Shown here: piece by piece, positions 12,788-24,540 of the stretch
Numbering within the stretch: the stretch's first letter is position 1
Layout: every line of letters begins with the position of its first letter
Source: Buddleja alternifolia
Taxonomy: Eukaryota; Streptophyta; Magnoliopsida; Lamiales; Scrophulariaceae
Reading direction: 5' to 3'
NCBI GenBank assembly: GCA_019426215.1
Contig: CM033393.1
Coordinates: forward strand, 27,964,591 to 28,028,590
DNA length: 64,000 bases
Made by a program: the position numbers and the translations under genes
Notes under the pieces: model-generated
The model's input: the letters and a program-made list of their open reading frames with translations, nothing else
Databases searched by the model: none
Told to the model about the DNA's origin: nothing

Positions 12788-13939
12788 TATGCTATTTTAT
12801 TCAATATTTTAGATATAAGTTATTATTTTCTTTACCAATTTAATTAAGATAATAAAAATTGATTTTGGGCATCACTCGTTACTACTCCTAAAGTACCCTG
12901 AAAAAAGATGGAATTAAGGCATCTCTAATTTCATATTGATTGGTTAAAAATGTTGAAGGCTTGAAGCTTTATACATCACACATGCATTTAAGCTCTAACC
13001 AAAAGTTGCTTTAATTTCTTACTATATCACATAAAAAACATCTACGTATGCATGGAGCTTTTTTATTTTTATTTTTTAATAATTATAGTAGCACTTACTA
13101 TATAAATTGATTTTATTATAGTGTTGTGCAAGGTTGACAAATTTTTGTTGTACTGTAAACGAAGATATTTTAGCAAACTCATTTAATTAAATCTTGGATA
13201 TTATTATACGGTTTTTCTACTAAAATGAAATTCAATATTCGATCGATTTATTAAAAAAAAAAAAGTTTATGAAAATAACATGTGTTTTACGAAAATTCAC
13301 ATAGAAAATAATAAATTATTATAGTTTATTAATTCAATATATTTATAAAAATGGTTATAGAAGTATGAGATACACCATCCAAAACATTTTCTTCAAAATT
13401 ATCTATAAATACAACCAACTTTTCTTGCACCCACCTCACAAAAAATGTCACATCAACACTTTTTCTCACAAAAAAAACATATCACATCAAACATAATCAT
13501 TACATTTTTTTCTCTAAAAAAACCCATCCAAACACACTATTCACCCCATATTTCTTATCTCTAAAAATATTCTTTCTCACTTTTATCTTGAAATTTTTTT
13601 CTCCGATACGGATATACCAACCAATTAGGCCCTTACTTACGAGGAATTCAGCAAATATTGAAGTCAAAATTAGAGGTCAAAGTAGGTTTAGTTATTAAAA
13701 GATCTTTTACAAAATCCAGCCTTTTAATTCTTTTATCTTTATTTTATTTCGCATTTTCTCCGTTCGTACAAATCTGAAAATTCAATCAATGGAAGGGCAT
13801 TCATTGTTTTGAGTAGTTCAGTTGTCTTCTTCATTCTTATCTGCAGAATAGGGTTAGTAGGGTTTATTTGGCAAAGCTCCAGGATCGATTCTTCAGCTTC
13901 GATCCTCTATTAAGCTACAATTTCAAAATAGGGAATTTA

Positions 13940-15530
13940 GGTGCTATCAATTGGCATCTAGAGCCAGGTTATACATACAAAAATATATACATACAAAAAA
14001 TCAACAAAAACAGAAAGTATACTAACAATCAGCAATGGTGGATACAAGATCTTCGGATTTGAGAAGAGATGTGGATGTATTATCGGATTAGCTGAAATTC
14101 AGTGCGGAGAGAACAGAGAAGTCCATCGAAGTTCTTATGAATATGGTATGTTGTGATTAATGCGAATCAACCAGCGGATTGTGAACCAGTGCATTCGGAG
14201 GATCTAGGAGGTGAATCTCATAAAAATAGAGGGCAAGGAGTGGGAAATCCTAACTATCAGATACCCACTAAATGTTCTATTCTAGAGTTCCCTAAATTCA
14301 GTGGTGAGGATTTGAGGGGATGGGTTTATAGGTGTGAGCAATTTTTTTATATTGATGACACCCCATCTGAATCTAAGGTGAAGTGTTGCGGATCATTTGG
14401 AGGGAAGGGCTCTTCAATGGCATCAGATATTCATGAAGTCTAGACTCACTAGACAATTACCAAATTAGGAAGAATATGTAAGAGACTTACATGACAGATT
14501 TGGAGCTTTTGTGTATGAGGATCCCATGTCTTTGCTAATCAATCTCAAGCAAACAGGTACAATTTAGGATTATTTGGACAAAATTGATGAGTTAATGAAT
14601 TGTGTAGATCTGTTTGAGCCTTATGCTATAAGTTGTTAACTGGGAGGAATCAAGCATGAAATATCTGTCCATGTGAAAATGTTCAAACCAAAATCACTTC
14701 AGGATGCTATCAGTTTGGCAAAATTACAGGAACAAGCCCATTACCTCAGTCACAAAAAACCTCTAACACCCATAAATACATCTGGATACTCACCCACGCC
14801 TTTTAAGCCTACCTCAAACACACCCTCTCACAGATATACATCTTCTTCACCCTCTAACACAGCCTGTAGCCCTTCACCAAACTACCACACTAATAACAAA
14901 CCACCCTACCAAACCAACAGAACATCTACTTCACCTATTATTCCATCTAGGAGGCTCACTACTCAAGAGATGGATGAGAAGAGACCAAAGGGGTTATGCT
15001 TCTAGTGTGATGAGAAATACTCACTTAACCATCAGTGTAACAGAAAGAGACAAATATATTTAATGGAAGTGTTTGATCAAGAAGAAGAGGAGAGAGGTTA
15101 GGCAGAGGAACCTGGGGAGATATAAGAAGTAGAGGAGGAGGGGAAAGAAGAGAACACCGTCACTTCTCATGTATCCATGCATGCTTTGACTGGGGTGCAT
15201 GATTTTTCCACTATGAGGGCAACTAGAAACACAAAAAGGAAAGGCCATACATATTTTTATAGACACAGGAAGTACTCATAACTTCCTAGATATTAACACT
15301 GCTTAGAGGCCAGGATGTAAGTTAGAAGCCACTACCCCATTTCTAGTGGTTGTTGCTGATGGCAATAAGATTTATAGTTCTTATCTATGCAAGGAATTCA
15401 CATGGAAAATGCAAGGGGTGGAATTCACTACTGATATGTTGATATTACCATTAGAAGGTTGTGATGAAGTGTTAGGGGTCCAATGGCTTGTCACTGTCAG
15501 GTATATGTGGAGGAATTAGATTGAGAAGGG
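13940..15530 (+). pseudogene. Decayed Ty3/gypsy retrotransposon: primer site, gag, protease
   Basis: A primer-site-like word (TTGGCATCTAGAGCC near 13951, cf. TGGTATCAGAGCC for initiator tRNA-Met) precedes a gag start that reads MVDTRSSDLRRD at about 14036. Gag continues at 14153-14443 with EFPKFSGEDLRGWVYRCEQF, a hallmark of plant gypsy gag. A knuckle follows near 15000 (C, then CDEKYSLNHQC, with a stop inside), then a retropepsin-like stretch near 15260-15500 (DTGSTHNFLD, then VLGVQWL). Multiple stops and frameshifts break it. No reverse transcriptase or integrase follows, so the element is truncated on its 3' side. Its 5' LTR must lie left of the primer site but its start is unclear. Confidence 0.75.
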
Positions 15531-16645
15531 CATTTAGTTATATTGTAAAAACCATTATATTCTATTTATAGAATAAGGCAATTGGTTTTGTTCATGTAAA
15601 TCAATTTGGCATTTAAGTGTGTTGAACAAATAAGTCATTGAGATTTGAATATAGACTTTCCACATCTTATGGCTAAGAGGAGGCAGTGGAAGAGCCAAGT
15701 ACTTAATCTCTTAAACGATAGTTCGCGAGTTAAGGAATTTTAATTGGGCATTAAATTCAACTCGTATGACACCTGCTTTGACAAAGAAGTGCCAGTCGAA
15801 CCCTGATTAGATAGTGGGAGCTGGTGTAATGAATAGAGTTAATGGAATTAACATATTTGAACTCGACTCGCATTAATTCGATCACAGTGGTATTTACTCT
15901 TTGACAGTCAATGATTGTGATTAAGATTGTGATAGTATATGTGGACTTTAGACCTGAGGAGTTATTTACAGTGTGTTTGTAATATTGGATATGTTATCAG
16001 AGTAGTTAGACCCATATCACCTGATAGGTGGGGTCGATCTCGAAGTACGATTCAAGTGCTGCATCCGACATTATAAGATAACTGCAAATACGGGATTCAA
16101 CGTCTCGATAGTAAACGAGTATGTAACCTGTACGATCATAAGTGATTGATATTATAAGTCTTTGACCAAAACATATAAACTAGCTCGTGATAGTCACTGA
16201 GGGTAGTTTGGTAATTTCAAATTATTATGATTCCAAAGTACAGTATCAAGTTCTATGAGTTTGACGTACCATGGCTCTTACTTAATTGGGTCGCGTCGGT
16301 GAAGAGTCTATACGCGTATGGTAATCGTAATCAAAAGGTTTGTAATGATGATGATGATGTCATCTCGTATTCAATTGGGCTACGATATGGTTCCACGGGG
16401 CTGGCTAGGTGATAACCATATCCTTTGGTATCCTTCTATTGCCAATCGAATCGAGCCTAGAGAGTCACGCTATATGAAAAAGATGGGACATCTTGTTGTT
16501 TATATAGTAAAGGGTATTTTGGTAATTTCATTAAGAGTGAAAGGATGGGCAAACTTATTAAGTTATTTAATTAGATTAAATAAAATTTAATTAAGTTATT
16601 AATTCATAAGTTAAATTAATTGGACCTTTTGTGACAACAATTATA
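15531..16645. other. Unassigned repeat-like sequence
   Basis: No gene or known domain is recognised. Short plus-strand frames at 16227-16590 have no family features. GATGATGATGATG occurs near 16346. The phrase GGTAGTTTGGTAATTTCA near 16202 and a variant near 16510 (GGGTATTTTGGTAATTTCA) are direct repeats about 305 bp apart, suggesting degenerate repetitive DNA between the gypsy remnant and the LINE. Confidence 0.3.
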
Positions 16646-16869
16646 GTTAAAATTGACTAATTTTTCCAAACAAAGGACTTTCCTGACTCTCTCTCTCTCG
16701 GCGCAGGTTAGCACCGCTGCTAACGTGCACTGTGGCTATAGCCAAGAGGAAGAAGGGCCCGGCTAAAACCACCATCGAGACTGTGACTACACCAATCTCA
16801 TCCCCCGCGACCCTGCATCCATCTGAGAATAGCTCGAGGTCACTACAGTAGCAACAATAGAGGAACGGA

Positions 16870-19680
16870 TCTGAAATAAGGAGCCCTGATGATGGCAAAT
16901 TAGGGCAGAGTGAAGAGGGAAAATTAGAAGCAATGCTGAAGCAGGTACGTGACTGCGCGCTTACCTCAGACCAGCTGGAGATATTGAAATCGATTGATGA
17001 ATGTATCATGAAGGTTCAAAATCAGGATAAGGAGGCGAGCCCTAGTGTAGAAATGAATGGGCCTACATCGGAAGAACATACGACTGTTGCAAATGTCTGA
17101 AGCACTTTTGACATTACCAAGCTAAGAGGGGCTGGATGCAAACTCAATTACTTAGAGCCGGAAGCCAAGAATGGGTAACAATTTAGGCGCGTTTCAGCAG
17201 AGGACATCCAACCGGAGATTGAGTACTGGAACTCGGCGGTGGTCTGTGACACGCTAAAACCTAACGTGCTTTAAATAGCAAGTGCACTAGTCGTGTGTAG
17301 TAATAAAAGTGGACAAAATAAGTCCGGGTTGTCGAACCACGGAGACTTGAATTTTAGTTTAAGATTCGTAATGAAGGTAAAGACAATTAAAGTAAAGCAA
17401 GAGAAAAACAATTAAGTAAACGAAAGATCAAAGGAGGGAACAAGCTATGAATTAAACCTCACGAATTGGTTAAAAAGACTAAGGCACATGCTATGACCAA
17501 ATCCACTCGTCTATATATATGAGCTACTCTTCGAATTATTAGACTCCTATTGCTTTGGTGAAAACTCCTTAATTAATCATTACCCGATGTCTCGGCACAT
17601 AACAATCCTATGATTGATTGACGGTTCTCTAAATATGTCTATCCGAGAATCTAATCAACAACCACGCATTAACGTTCTAGAGTTTCCCCGGATAAATCCG
17701 GCTAACCGCACCCGGAAATCTTTACCTATTTCTAGGAGCAATTCCACATTAGTTTCGGATGATGTGTTGATTCATTTGAACCCTAACCTATCTTCTCTCG
17801 AATGACTAGATTAGGCACAATAGCAAGCATATGGAGATCAAGCATATGATTGTGATAAAAGCACAAAATCAACACACAAAGCAATTAGAAGAATTAATAC
17901 GAAAATTAACTTCACATATATAGATTCATGAATTCGGCCTTCACATGGCCTTAGTTCTACAAGATTAGCTCATATTCAATAGCTCAAAAAGGTCTAAAAC
18001 AATCATATACATAGTTATTAACATAAACATGTAAATGAAATGCAAAAGAAACTCCCTAAGTCTTGAATGATGATGAATCCTTGCTTGTAGCTTCAATCTC
18101 TAGCTCAATCCCCCTTCTTTGCAATCTTCAAAATGATGAAGAATGGTGATGAATGATGATGGGTGAAGAGTAATGGCCAGCTGCCTCTCTCCTCCAAAGT
18201 GTGTTCGGTCCAGAGTGAAGAAAATGGCTTAAGAAGACAAGAAATGATGGGCTCCCTAGTGTGTGTCTCCCTAGTGTGTCCTCCACTACTCTAAAGTGTG
18301 TAGTATAAAATTCCATAAAGTAGATCTACCAAGAAACACACTTATGACATCCCCTCAACACATGTGATGACCTCTTGGTTTTAAATATTCCATTCCACCA
18401 TCAAATGATGAACTTTTGGCTGAAAGGAATCAAAACTCGGGTGTGGTCACGCCTAGGTGCGGGCATGACGGCGCTCGGGCGCCGCTGACAGAATGCTGAA
18501 ATTAAATGCAATGTGTCCTGCGCAGCAATCGTATTTCATTCATAACTCTCTCCACGAAACTCCAATTTGGATGATTCAAGTCCTCATTTGAAGCTAACAC
18601 ATAGTTCTACAACATTGTAGAAGGGAACTTCATCCAATTCGGTCTCTAAATATACGGAAATAGCGCTCAACCGTGGAAACTAATGCAGATACGGCGCCCA
18701 GGCGTGGACAGTACGGCGCCTAGGCGTGGACAGTACGGCGCCTAGGCGTGGACAGCAGAATGTTGACGTTATTTGCATCTTGTCCGGCGCCTGGGTGTGG
18801 TCATACTGGCGCCTGGGCATGGACGACAGAAGCAAATTGGCCTGAACTTGTTTTATACGTCGTTTTTCGCCTCGTTTCTTCGTATGCTCAAATTTATCAC
18901 CTGTAATCACTTAACACCCCGCTTAAACGCAAATGTAGCATGATTTTGTCAATAAATGAATCCATAGCATAAGTCCCATGGGCTTAAAAACACGTAAAAA
19001 TGCCTCTTATCAGTCTGTCATATCCTTGGTGCTAACCCGCCTTTTCTGGTGATTAATGGATACATACGAAGAATATGGGGTAAGTTCGGTATAAATAAGG
19101 TTTTAATGAAGCAAGTTGGCATGTTTTTGGTGAGATTTCACTCTTCGAAAAGTAGAGATGCTGCATTATAATTAAGAGTAACACACTTTGATGGGAAACC
19201 CCTAATAATAGCTCTCTGGGTTGAAAATTATAGTTATAACAAGAATCCAATGGAGAATACCAGTTTAGGTTAGATTGGTAAACTTAGATTTGAAGTACTA
19301 GAGTAGCATATCTTTAAGCAAAATTGCAAGCCTGATAGGAACCCCTGTAGTTGCAGATAAAATGACCATGGATAAAGAGAGGATCCAATTTGCACGATTA
19401 TTAGTAGAGGTGGATACAAAATAAATGCCTGATCAAATTTTCTTTGAAAATGAAAAGGGTATTGTGATGGAGCAGAAAGTTTGCTATGAGTGGAAGCCGA
19501 TTTTATGTGAGCACTGTAAAAATTATGGGCATGTACAACAGCAGTGTAAACGGAGGAAAGGTAAGCGGATTTGGGTTCCTAAGACTAATCCAAGACAAGC
19601 TAATAGAAGGCAGAATGAAGAGCATAGAGAGGATAGAATTACTAATGCAAAATCCAGCAATTCTGACACGTAGCTTATCA
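16870..19680 (+). pseudogene. LINE ORF1 (DUF4283 / zinc knuckle) pseudogene
   Basis: The first part (about 16870-17246) reads toward CKLNYLEPEA and YWNSAVVC. After the solo LTR, from 19013, it reads ILGANPPFLVINGYIRRIWG, then a conserved-domain stretch, then a CCHC knuckle CEHCKNYGHVQQQC (CX2CX4HX4C, from about 19506) followed by a basic tail. This is the arrangement of plant L1 ORF1, which packages element RNA. Stops at several points (for example just before 17100 and near 19170) abolish it. Confidence 0.75.
17247..19012 (-). mobile_element. Solo LTR of an Athila-type family, with 5-bp target duplication
   Basis: The segment begins TGACACGCTAAAACC and ends CCTCTTATCA. It is flanked by the perfect direct repeat GTCTG (17242-17246 and 19013-19017). 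The same sequence, diverged, forms both LTRs of the large retrotransposon at 50982-64000, with the same order of internal words. Length is 1766 bp, against 1738 bp for the intact left LTR of that element. With no internal region but an intact duplication, it arose by LTR-LTR recombination after insertion into the LINE. It carries more GGCGCC-type palindromic words at about 18690-18825 than the younger LTRs do. The strand follows that of the full element. Confidence 0.92.
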
Positions 19681-19830
19681 CAGAGAATGAATGGTATACA
19701 GTTACAAGAAATGGCCAAAGGAGTAGAGGTGAAACCAGTGGTGCAAATTATGGTGAATATGAAGGAGATAGTGAAGTTAGAAGGGAGACCCAAGTTGAGC
19801 CAGGGTTAGTAACAATTCAGGTTATTAATC

Positions 19831-22370
19831 ATGGATAATATTGGGACATGGAATATAATAGGGCTAAATAGCCCGGGAAAATAGAGGCAAATACGAGCCC
19901 TCTGTAATAAATATGCATTGGGTATAATTGGAGTTTTGGAACACAAGATGAAGCAAGCAAACTTTACAAAAGTATACAATAATATAGCATATGGATGGGG
20001 CAGTTGTACTAATCATAATACAAGTGCTAGAGGGACAATCTGGATTTTATGGAGACAGGAACTTTTTGACCTTTCAGTGATTAAGTCTACTCCCCAACTT
20101 ATTCACTGTAAAGGGGTGCATAAAGCCACTCAGAAGGTGTTTTTGATTTCAGTTGTATATGCATTCAATCATCAGCATGAGAAGAAGGTGTTATGGGAGG
20201 ATCTCAAGATGGAGGCAACAAAAACTAATGAACCATGGATGATATTAGGTGATTTTAACACTGTACTAAGAGAGAATGATAGGATTGGTGGGGCTCCTTC
20301 ACTATGCAGGAGATAATGGATTTTTAGGACTGCATTGATTTCTGTGAATTAGAAGAAATGAGATGGAAAGGTCACTCTTATACTTGGAATAATCAGCATG
20401 AACTGGGGGATAGAATCTATTCTAAGTTGGATAGGGTCTTAGTGAATCATGAATGGTACCTGCTATTCTCTACTGCTGAAGTACAATTCTGGCAGGAGGG
20501 GTCTCTGATCATACTCCCATGATAGTGGAATTCCATTTGTAGAAATAGAAAAGAAATATTCCATTCAAGTATTTCAACATGTGGGCTACTGCTCCACAGT
20601 TTAAGTCAATTGTGGAAGAAGTGTAGAGGGGCAAAACTAGGGGCAACAATATGTTTCAGATGGTGCAGAAATTGAAAGAACTTAAGGGAAGACTGAAACA
20701 GCTTAATAAGAGTGAGTTCAATGATATAAATAGGCAAGTGGATATGGCAAGAAACAAAGTGCAGGATATTCAAGATAAACTCCAGCTAGAGCCTCTTAAT
20801 GAGAGTCTGCAATTCATAGAAAGAGCAGCACTGACAGAAATGTAAGTTAAGGCCTGGACTTTAGAACAATTTTACCAGCAGAAATCCAAAGCTAATTGGA
20901 TTAACCTTAGGGATCAGAATACAAAGTATTTTCACCTGTGCTTGAAGAAAAGACAGTACAAAAATAGAGTGGTTACAATTACTGATGAGAATGGGCAGGT
21001 TGTGAGAGAATACTCTAAAGTGATTGAGCATTTCAGTAAGTTTTATAAGAACTTGTTAGGTACAAGGGGGAGCAGAACTAAATCTGACCAAGCTGTGTAT
21101 GAAGCAGATCCCAGGTTAAATGTGGAGCAGTAACTAGGGATGATACAGCCCTTTAGTAAGGAAGATGTTAAGAAAACCCTTTTCAGCATTAATAGTAACA
21201 GAAGCCCAAGCCCAGATGGCTATGGTAGTGATTTTTTCAAGAAAACTTGGGATATTGTGGGAGATGATTTCACAGCAGTAGTGTTAAATTTCTTTCAAGA
21301 ATGGCAGTTATTGAAACAAGTGAATTGTACCACTTTGGCCCTTATCCCTAAAGTTGACAATCTCATTCATGCTAGTGAATACAGGCCAATTGCTTGCTGC
21401 AATACCATGTATAAGTGCATTTCTTAACTCCTAACTGGCATATTGGCTACAATGCTCCCTTCTCTGGTGGATGAGAATCAAGGTGCTTTTGTGAAGGGTA
21501 GATCTCTTATTGATAATGTTCTCATTAGCCAAGAGTTGATTAGACTTTATAATAGGAAAGCCGTCTCACCCAGATGTCTAATGAAAATAGATTTGAAGAA
21601 AGCTTATGATTCTGTAGAATAGGAATTCTTGAGGGAGATGATGGAAGGATATAGGTTTCCACAGATTTATATTAAGTGGGTGATGGAATGTGTTAGTACA
21701 GTTAGCTTCACTTTGGCTATTAATGGAGAGCACCATGGATTTTTCCAAGGGCAGAGAGGAATTAGACAAGGAGATCCCATCTCACCACTGTTATTTGTTC
21801 TTGTTATGGAGTTTTTGACAGGAAGCTTGAAACTAGCCTCAATGAGAAACACATTCAGATTTCATCCTGCATACAAGTCCTTGAAACTGACCAATATCTC
21901 CTTTGCAGATGATTTGATGTTGTTCTGTAAAGCCTCTTTCCAGTCAGTGAGCACCCTGTGTGACCAATTCAAGAAGTTCTCTGCCACAACAGGATTACAT
22001 GCCAATCAGAGTAAATTTAGCATCTGTTTGAGAGGGGTTTCCCAAGATATAAAGCAAGGATTGGTTGATCTAACTGGATTCAGGGAGGGAGAGTTTCCTT
22101 TTAGATACCTGGGGGTGCCTCTTTCACCCACCAAGTGGTCTAAAATGGACTGTGAAGGTATTGTGGACAAGATGGCAGCAAGGCTTACCTATTGGCCACC
22201 AGGAACTTATCCTATGCAGGTAGAACTCAATTAATAAACTCTGTGCTATTATCCTTACATGTATACTGGTCTTCTGTGTTTTTGTTAGCCCAATCTGTAA
22301 TCAAGAAAATTGAACAAAAGTGTACAGAATTTCTTTAGGGGACAAGCCTAAATAAGGATTTCCGAGTAAC
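19831..22370 (+). pseudogene. LINE ORF2 (endonuclease, reverse transcriptase) pseudogene
   Basis: An ATG at 19831 opens toward GTWNIIGLNSPGK, a typical L1 endonuclease start. WILWR and the endonuclease motif ILGDFNTVLRENDRIGG follow, the latter before a stop near 20315. Reverse-transcriptase pieces follow: NRSPSPDGYGSDFFK near 21195, LIPKV and YRPIACCNTMYK near 21345-21415, QGDPISPLLFVLVMEF near 21765, FADDLMLFCKAS near 21902 (the catalytic box, FADD) and FRYLGVPLSP near 22103. Stops near 20315, 20840, 21130, 21425, 21618 and 22232 interrupt it. The C-terminal region is absent. Confidence 0.88.
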
Positions 22371-22738
22371 TTAATATTTGATTGGCAGCTCGTTTAGAAT
22401 CATCCAAGAATTTCGGTGAGAACATTGTCAATATTTTGCTCATTTGAAATGAAATACTTTGTACTTTAATTATCTATAATCCTTTTATATTTCTTCTTCC
22501 ACGCCAAAATCCAAGGTCCAAACATGACATTGGTCCAGAATAACATTTTTGCTTTTAACCATAACTATATTTATTATCTATACTATACTAAAAGTGTGGA
22601 TCTCAAAGTTGTTTGTTCCAATTGTGAATTGACTTAGTTACCCTTACTAACACTTTTTATAAATTCAACCATCCAATTCAATTTTATTAATTTGAGGGGT
22701 AATTAATATAGGACTCTTCAACTTTTCCATTATCTAAT

Positions 22739-23540
22739 GAGAAAATAGCAGATACCCCCCCCCCCTCCAAACTATTAGGTGATGTGCACTTTGCCCCCTA
22801 AACTATTAAAGTTGCAGTCAACACCCTAAGCTATCATATATGTGTACTTTGCCCCCTCGGTCAGCTTCGGGCAGCACATAGGGGGCAAAGTGCTACAAAT
22901 CGCATTGGTGAGGGGGCAAAGCGCACATCACCAGATTTTTTTATTTTTTAAAATTTTTACTAATTTTTTTATTTTTAAAATTTTTATTTTTTATTTTTAT
23001 ACTTTTTTTCATTTTTTTTTATTTCCATGTTTCTGAATTTTTGAATTGTTTTTTTTATTTTTAGAAAATTATGAATATTTGAATTTATACTTCTTTTCAT
23101 TGTTTTCTTATTTATTTTCATGTTTTATTTTTATTTTTCTTATTTTCATATTTGAAAATTATTAATTTCAAACCTAGAAATAATATTTCAAGAAAAATCC
23201 AAATAAATCCCAATATGTATGATTTAAATTGAACAATGAATGGGTAAAAAATTTTCCGAAGCTGACCGAGGGGGGTTAAGTTAATATTAAGAATATTTGA
23301 ATTTTAAAAAAAAAAGAAGAGAAAATAGCAGATACCCCCCCCTAACCTATGAGGTGATGTGCGCTTTGCCCCCTCACCTATGCGGTTTGTAGCACTTTGC
23401 CCCCTGTGTATTGCCCGAAGCTGACCGAGGGGGCAAAGTGCACATATATGATAGTTTAGGGTGTTGAGTGCAACTTTTAATAGTTTGGGGGGCAAAGCGC
23501 ACATCACCGCATAGTTTGGAGAGTATCTGCTATTTTCTCT
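22739..23540 (+). mobile_element. Composite palindromic MITE, copy A
   Basis: It begins GAGAAAATAGCAGATACC and ends with its inverse GGAGAGTATCTGCTATTTTC-TCT. Flanks TATCTAAT (22731-22738) and TATCGAAT (23541-23548) match at 7 of 8 positions. The right-hand 220 bp (about 23319-23540) is itself a unit with the same inverted ends. The left-hand 200 bp is an inverted, incomplete copy of that unit. Between lies an extremely AT-rich core of about 380 bp. G-rich words such as TTTGGGGGGCAAAG and GACCGAGGGGGCAAAG recur. Confidence 0.8.
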
Positions 23541-23589
23541 TATCGAATTGTAACACTACTTTCTACATGTTAAATCATCCACTAATGAA

Positions 23590-24085
23590 TGATAAAAGAT
23601 GACACTCTATTTTCCTGCAAATTGATGGCTACTAATAGGAGTTACAAGTTGTCCAAGCTTTCCACCTTTTTTAACTCCTCATGATACATACCCTTTGCCA
23701 AAAAAAGTGTTATCTTTTTAGCTTCCCCAAACTTTTCATGTTCTTTAACTTCCATAACACATTTAATAAAATCTTTAATCTTTCCCTAATAAAAAGCATA
23801 TGCCAATTCTTCATATGACTTGTTATGCCAAGAAGAATGTTTACTCTTCTTGGATTGAAGTCTGAAGAAAAGGATCAGATTGTTGTGGTGGTAGGAATTT
23901 AAAATCTTCTTTAGATGATGCCCACCTGGAACTTTATGGCCCAGATGACAACTATTAATAAGTGATTGCTCTATTTCTATATAACTACAGTTGTAGAGCT
24001 TGTCTCCAGCTTCTTCTTGTCACTAACAAGCTCCTTTGTGCAGCCACGAGAATGAATAAGCTCTTTGACACACATAGGGGATTGC
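23590..24085 (-). other. Possible captured gene fragment, unidentified
   Basis: On the minus strand this stretch has a balanced base composition unlike its AT-rich surroundings. It reads in broken frames with phrases such as KSYEELAYAFY and IKDFIKCVMEVKE, then CVKELIHSRG. I cannot identify the parent gene. Helitrons often carry host gene pieces and this lies inside a Helitron-like tract, so capture is plausible. Stops within the frame rule out an intact gene. Confidence 0.3.
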
Positions 24086-24540
24086 ATAGTGTGCAACACA
24101 AATTCTTGTAATGCAATTGATTTTATCCGTGCTTTGAAGACATTACGAACTTTATATTATATCCCTTGATATTTTATCTATGTTCACATGTTAATAATAT
24201 ATTTATTTGTCATGTTTTATATTTTTGAGTTGGAATTTTTGGCGTTGAAAGAACATGTTACCATGTTATATGTTGAATAAATATTTCATGAATAACAAAG
24301 AAGTTATATAATTTTAGAGTAGACTAATATTGTATAGCATATTGTATGTATTATGTAGCTCACATAATCTGAAAAGACATGTTTCGTTAGGTAGAAATTT
24401 GTTGCACTAAGAATATTTATATAGCCATTAGTTGGCTATTATGTACATATTTGAATTTAGCCCAAAGAAAATAGTTTAAGACATGAAAAAGATTCTTCTG
24501 TTTGCATGTTATAAGAATTGTAAGAAGTACATTTATATTA

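Larger units (their letters stand above)
11172..13632. mobile_element. Tourist-like (PIF/Harbinger) non-autonomous element, host of a nested insertion
   Basis: The left end GGCCTTAATTGGTTGGCAT and the right end, read inverted as GGGCCTAATTGGTTGGTAT, form terminal inverted repeats of about 20 bp. TTA stands on both sides (11169-11171 and 13633-13635), the usual target duplication of PIF/Harbinger elements. These ends resemble Tourist MITE termini. Near 11235 the terminal word GGTTGGCATAC is partly repeated. About 1.3 kb of the interior is a separate inserted element (11490-12787); the rest is AT-rich and non-coding. Confidence 0.65.
16650..22370 (+). mobile_element. Decayed L1-type LINE, interrupted by a solo LTR
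   Basis: Remains of both LINE ORFs occur in order on the plus strand: an ORF1 nucleic-acid-binding protein with a zinc knuckle, then ORF2 endonuclease and reverse transcriptase. ORF1 is split at 17246/19013 by an LTR insertion; the reading resumes across it (ending SAVVC, resuming HILGANPPF). In-frame stops and frameshifts show that it is dead. Similarity is lost near 22370, before the usual C-terminal part and poly(A) tail, so the 3' end is missing or diverged. The 5' boundary near 16650 is approximate. Confidence 0.8.
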
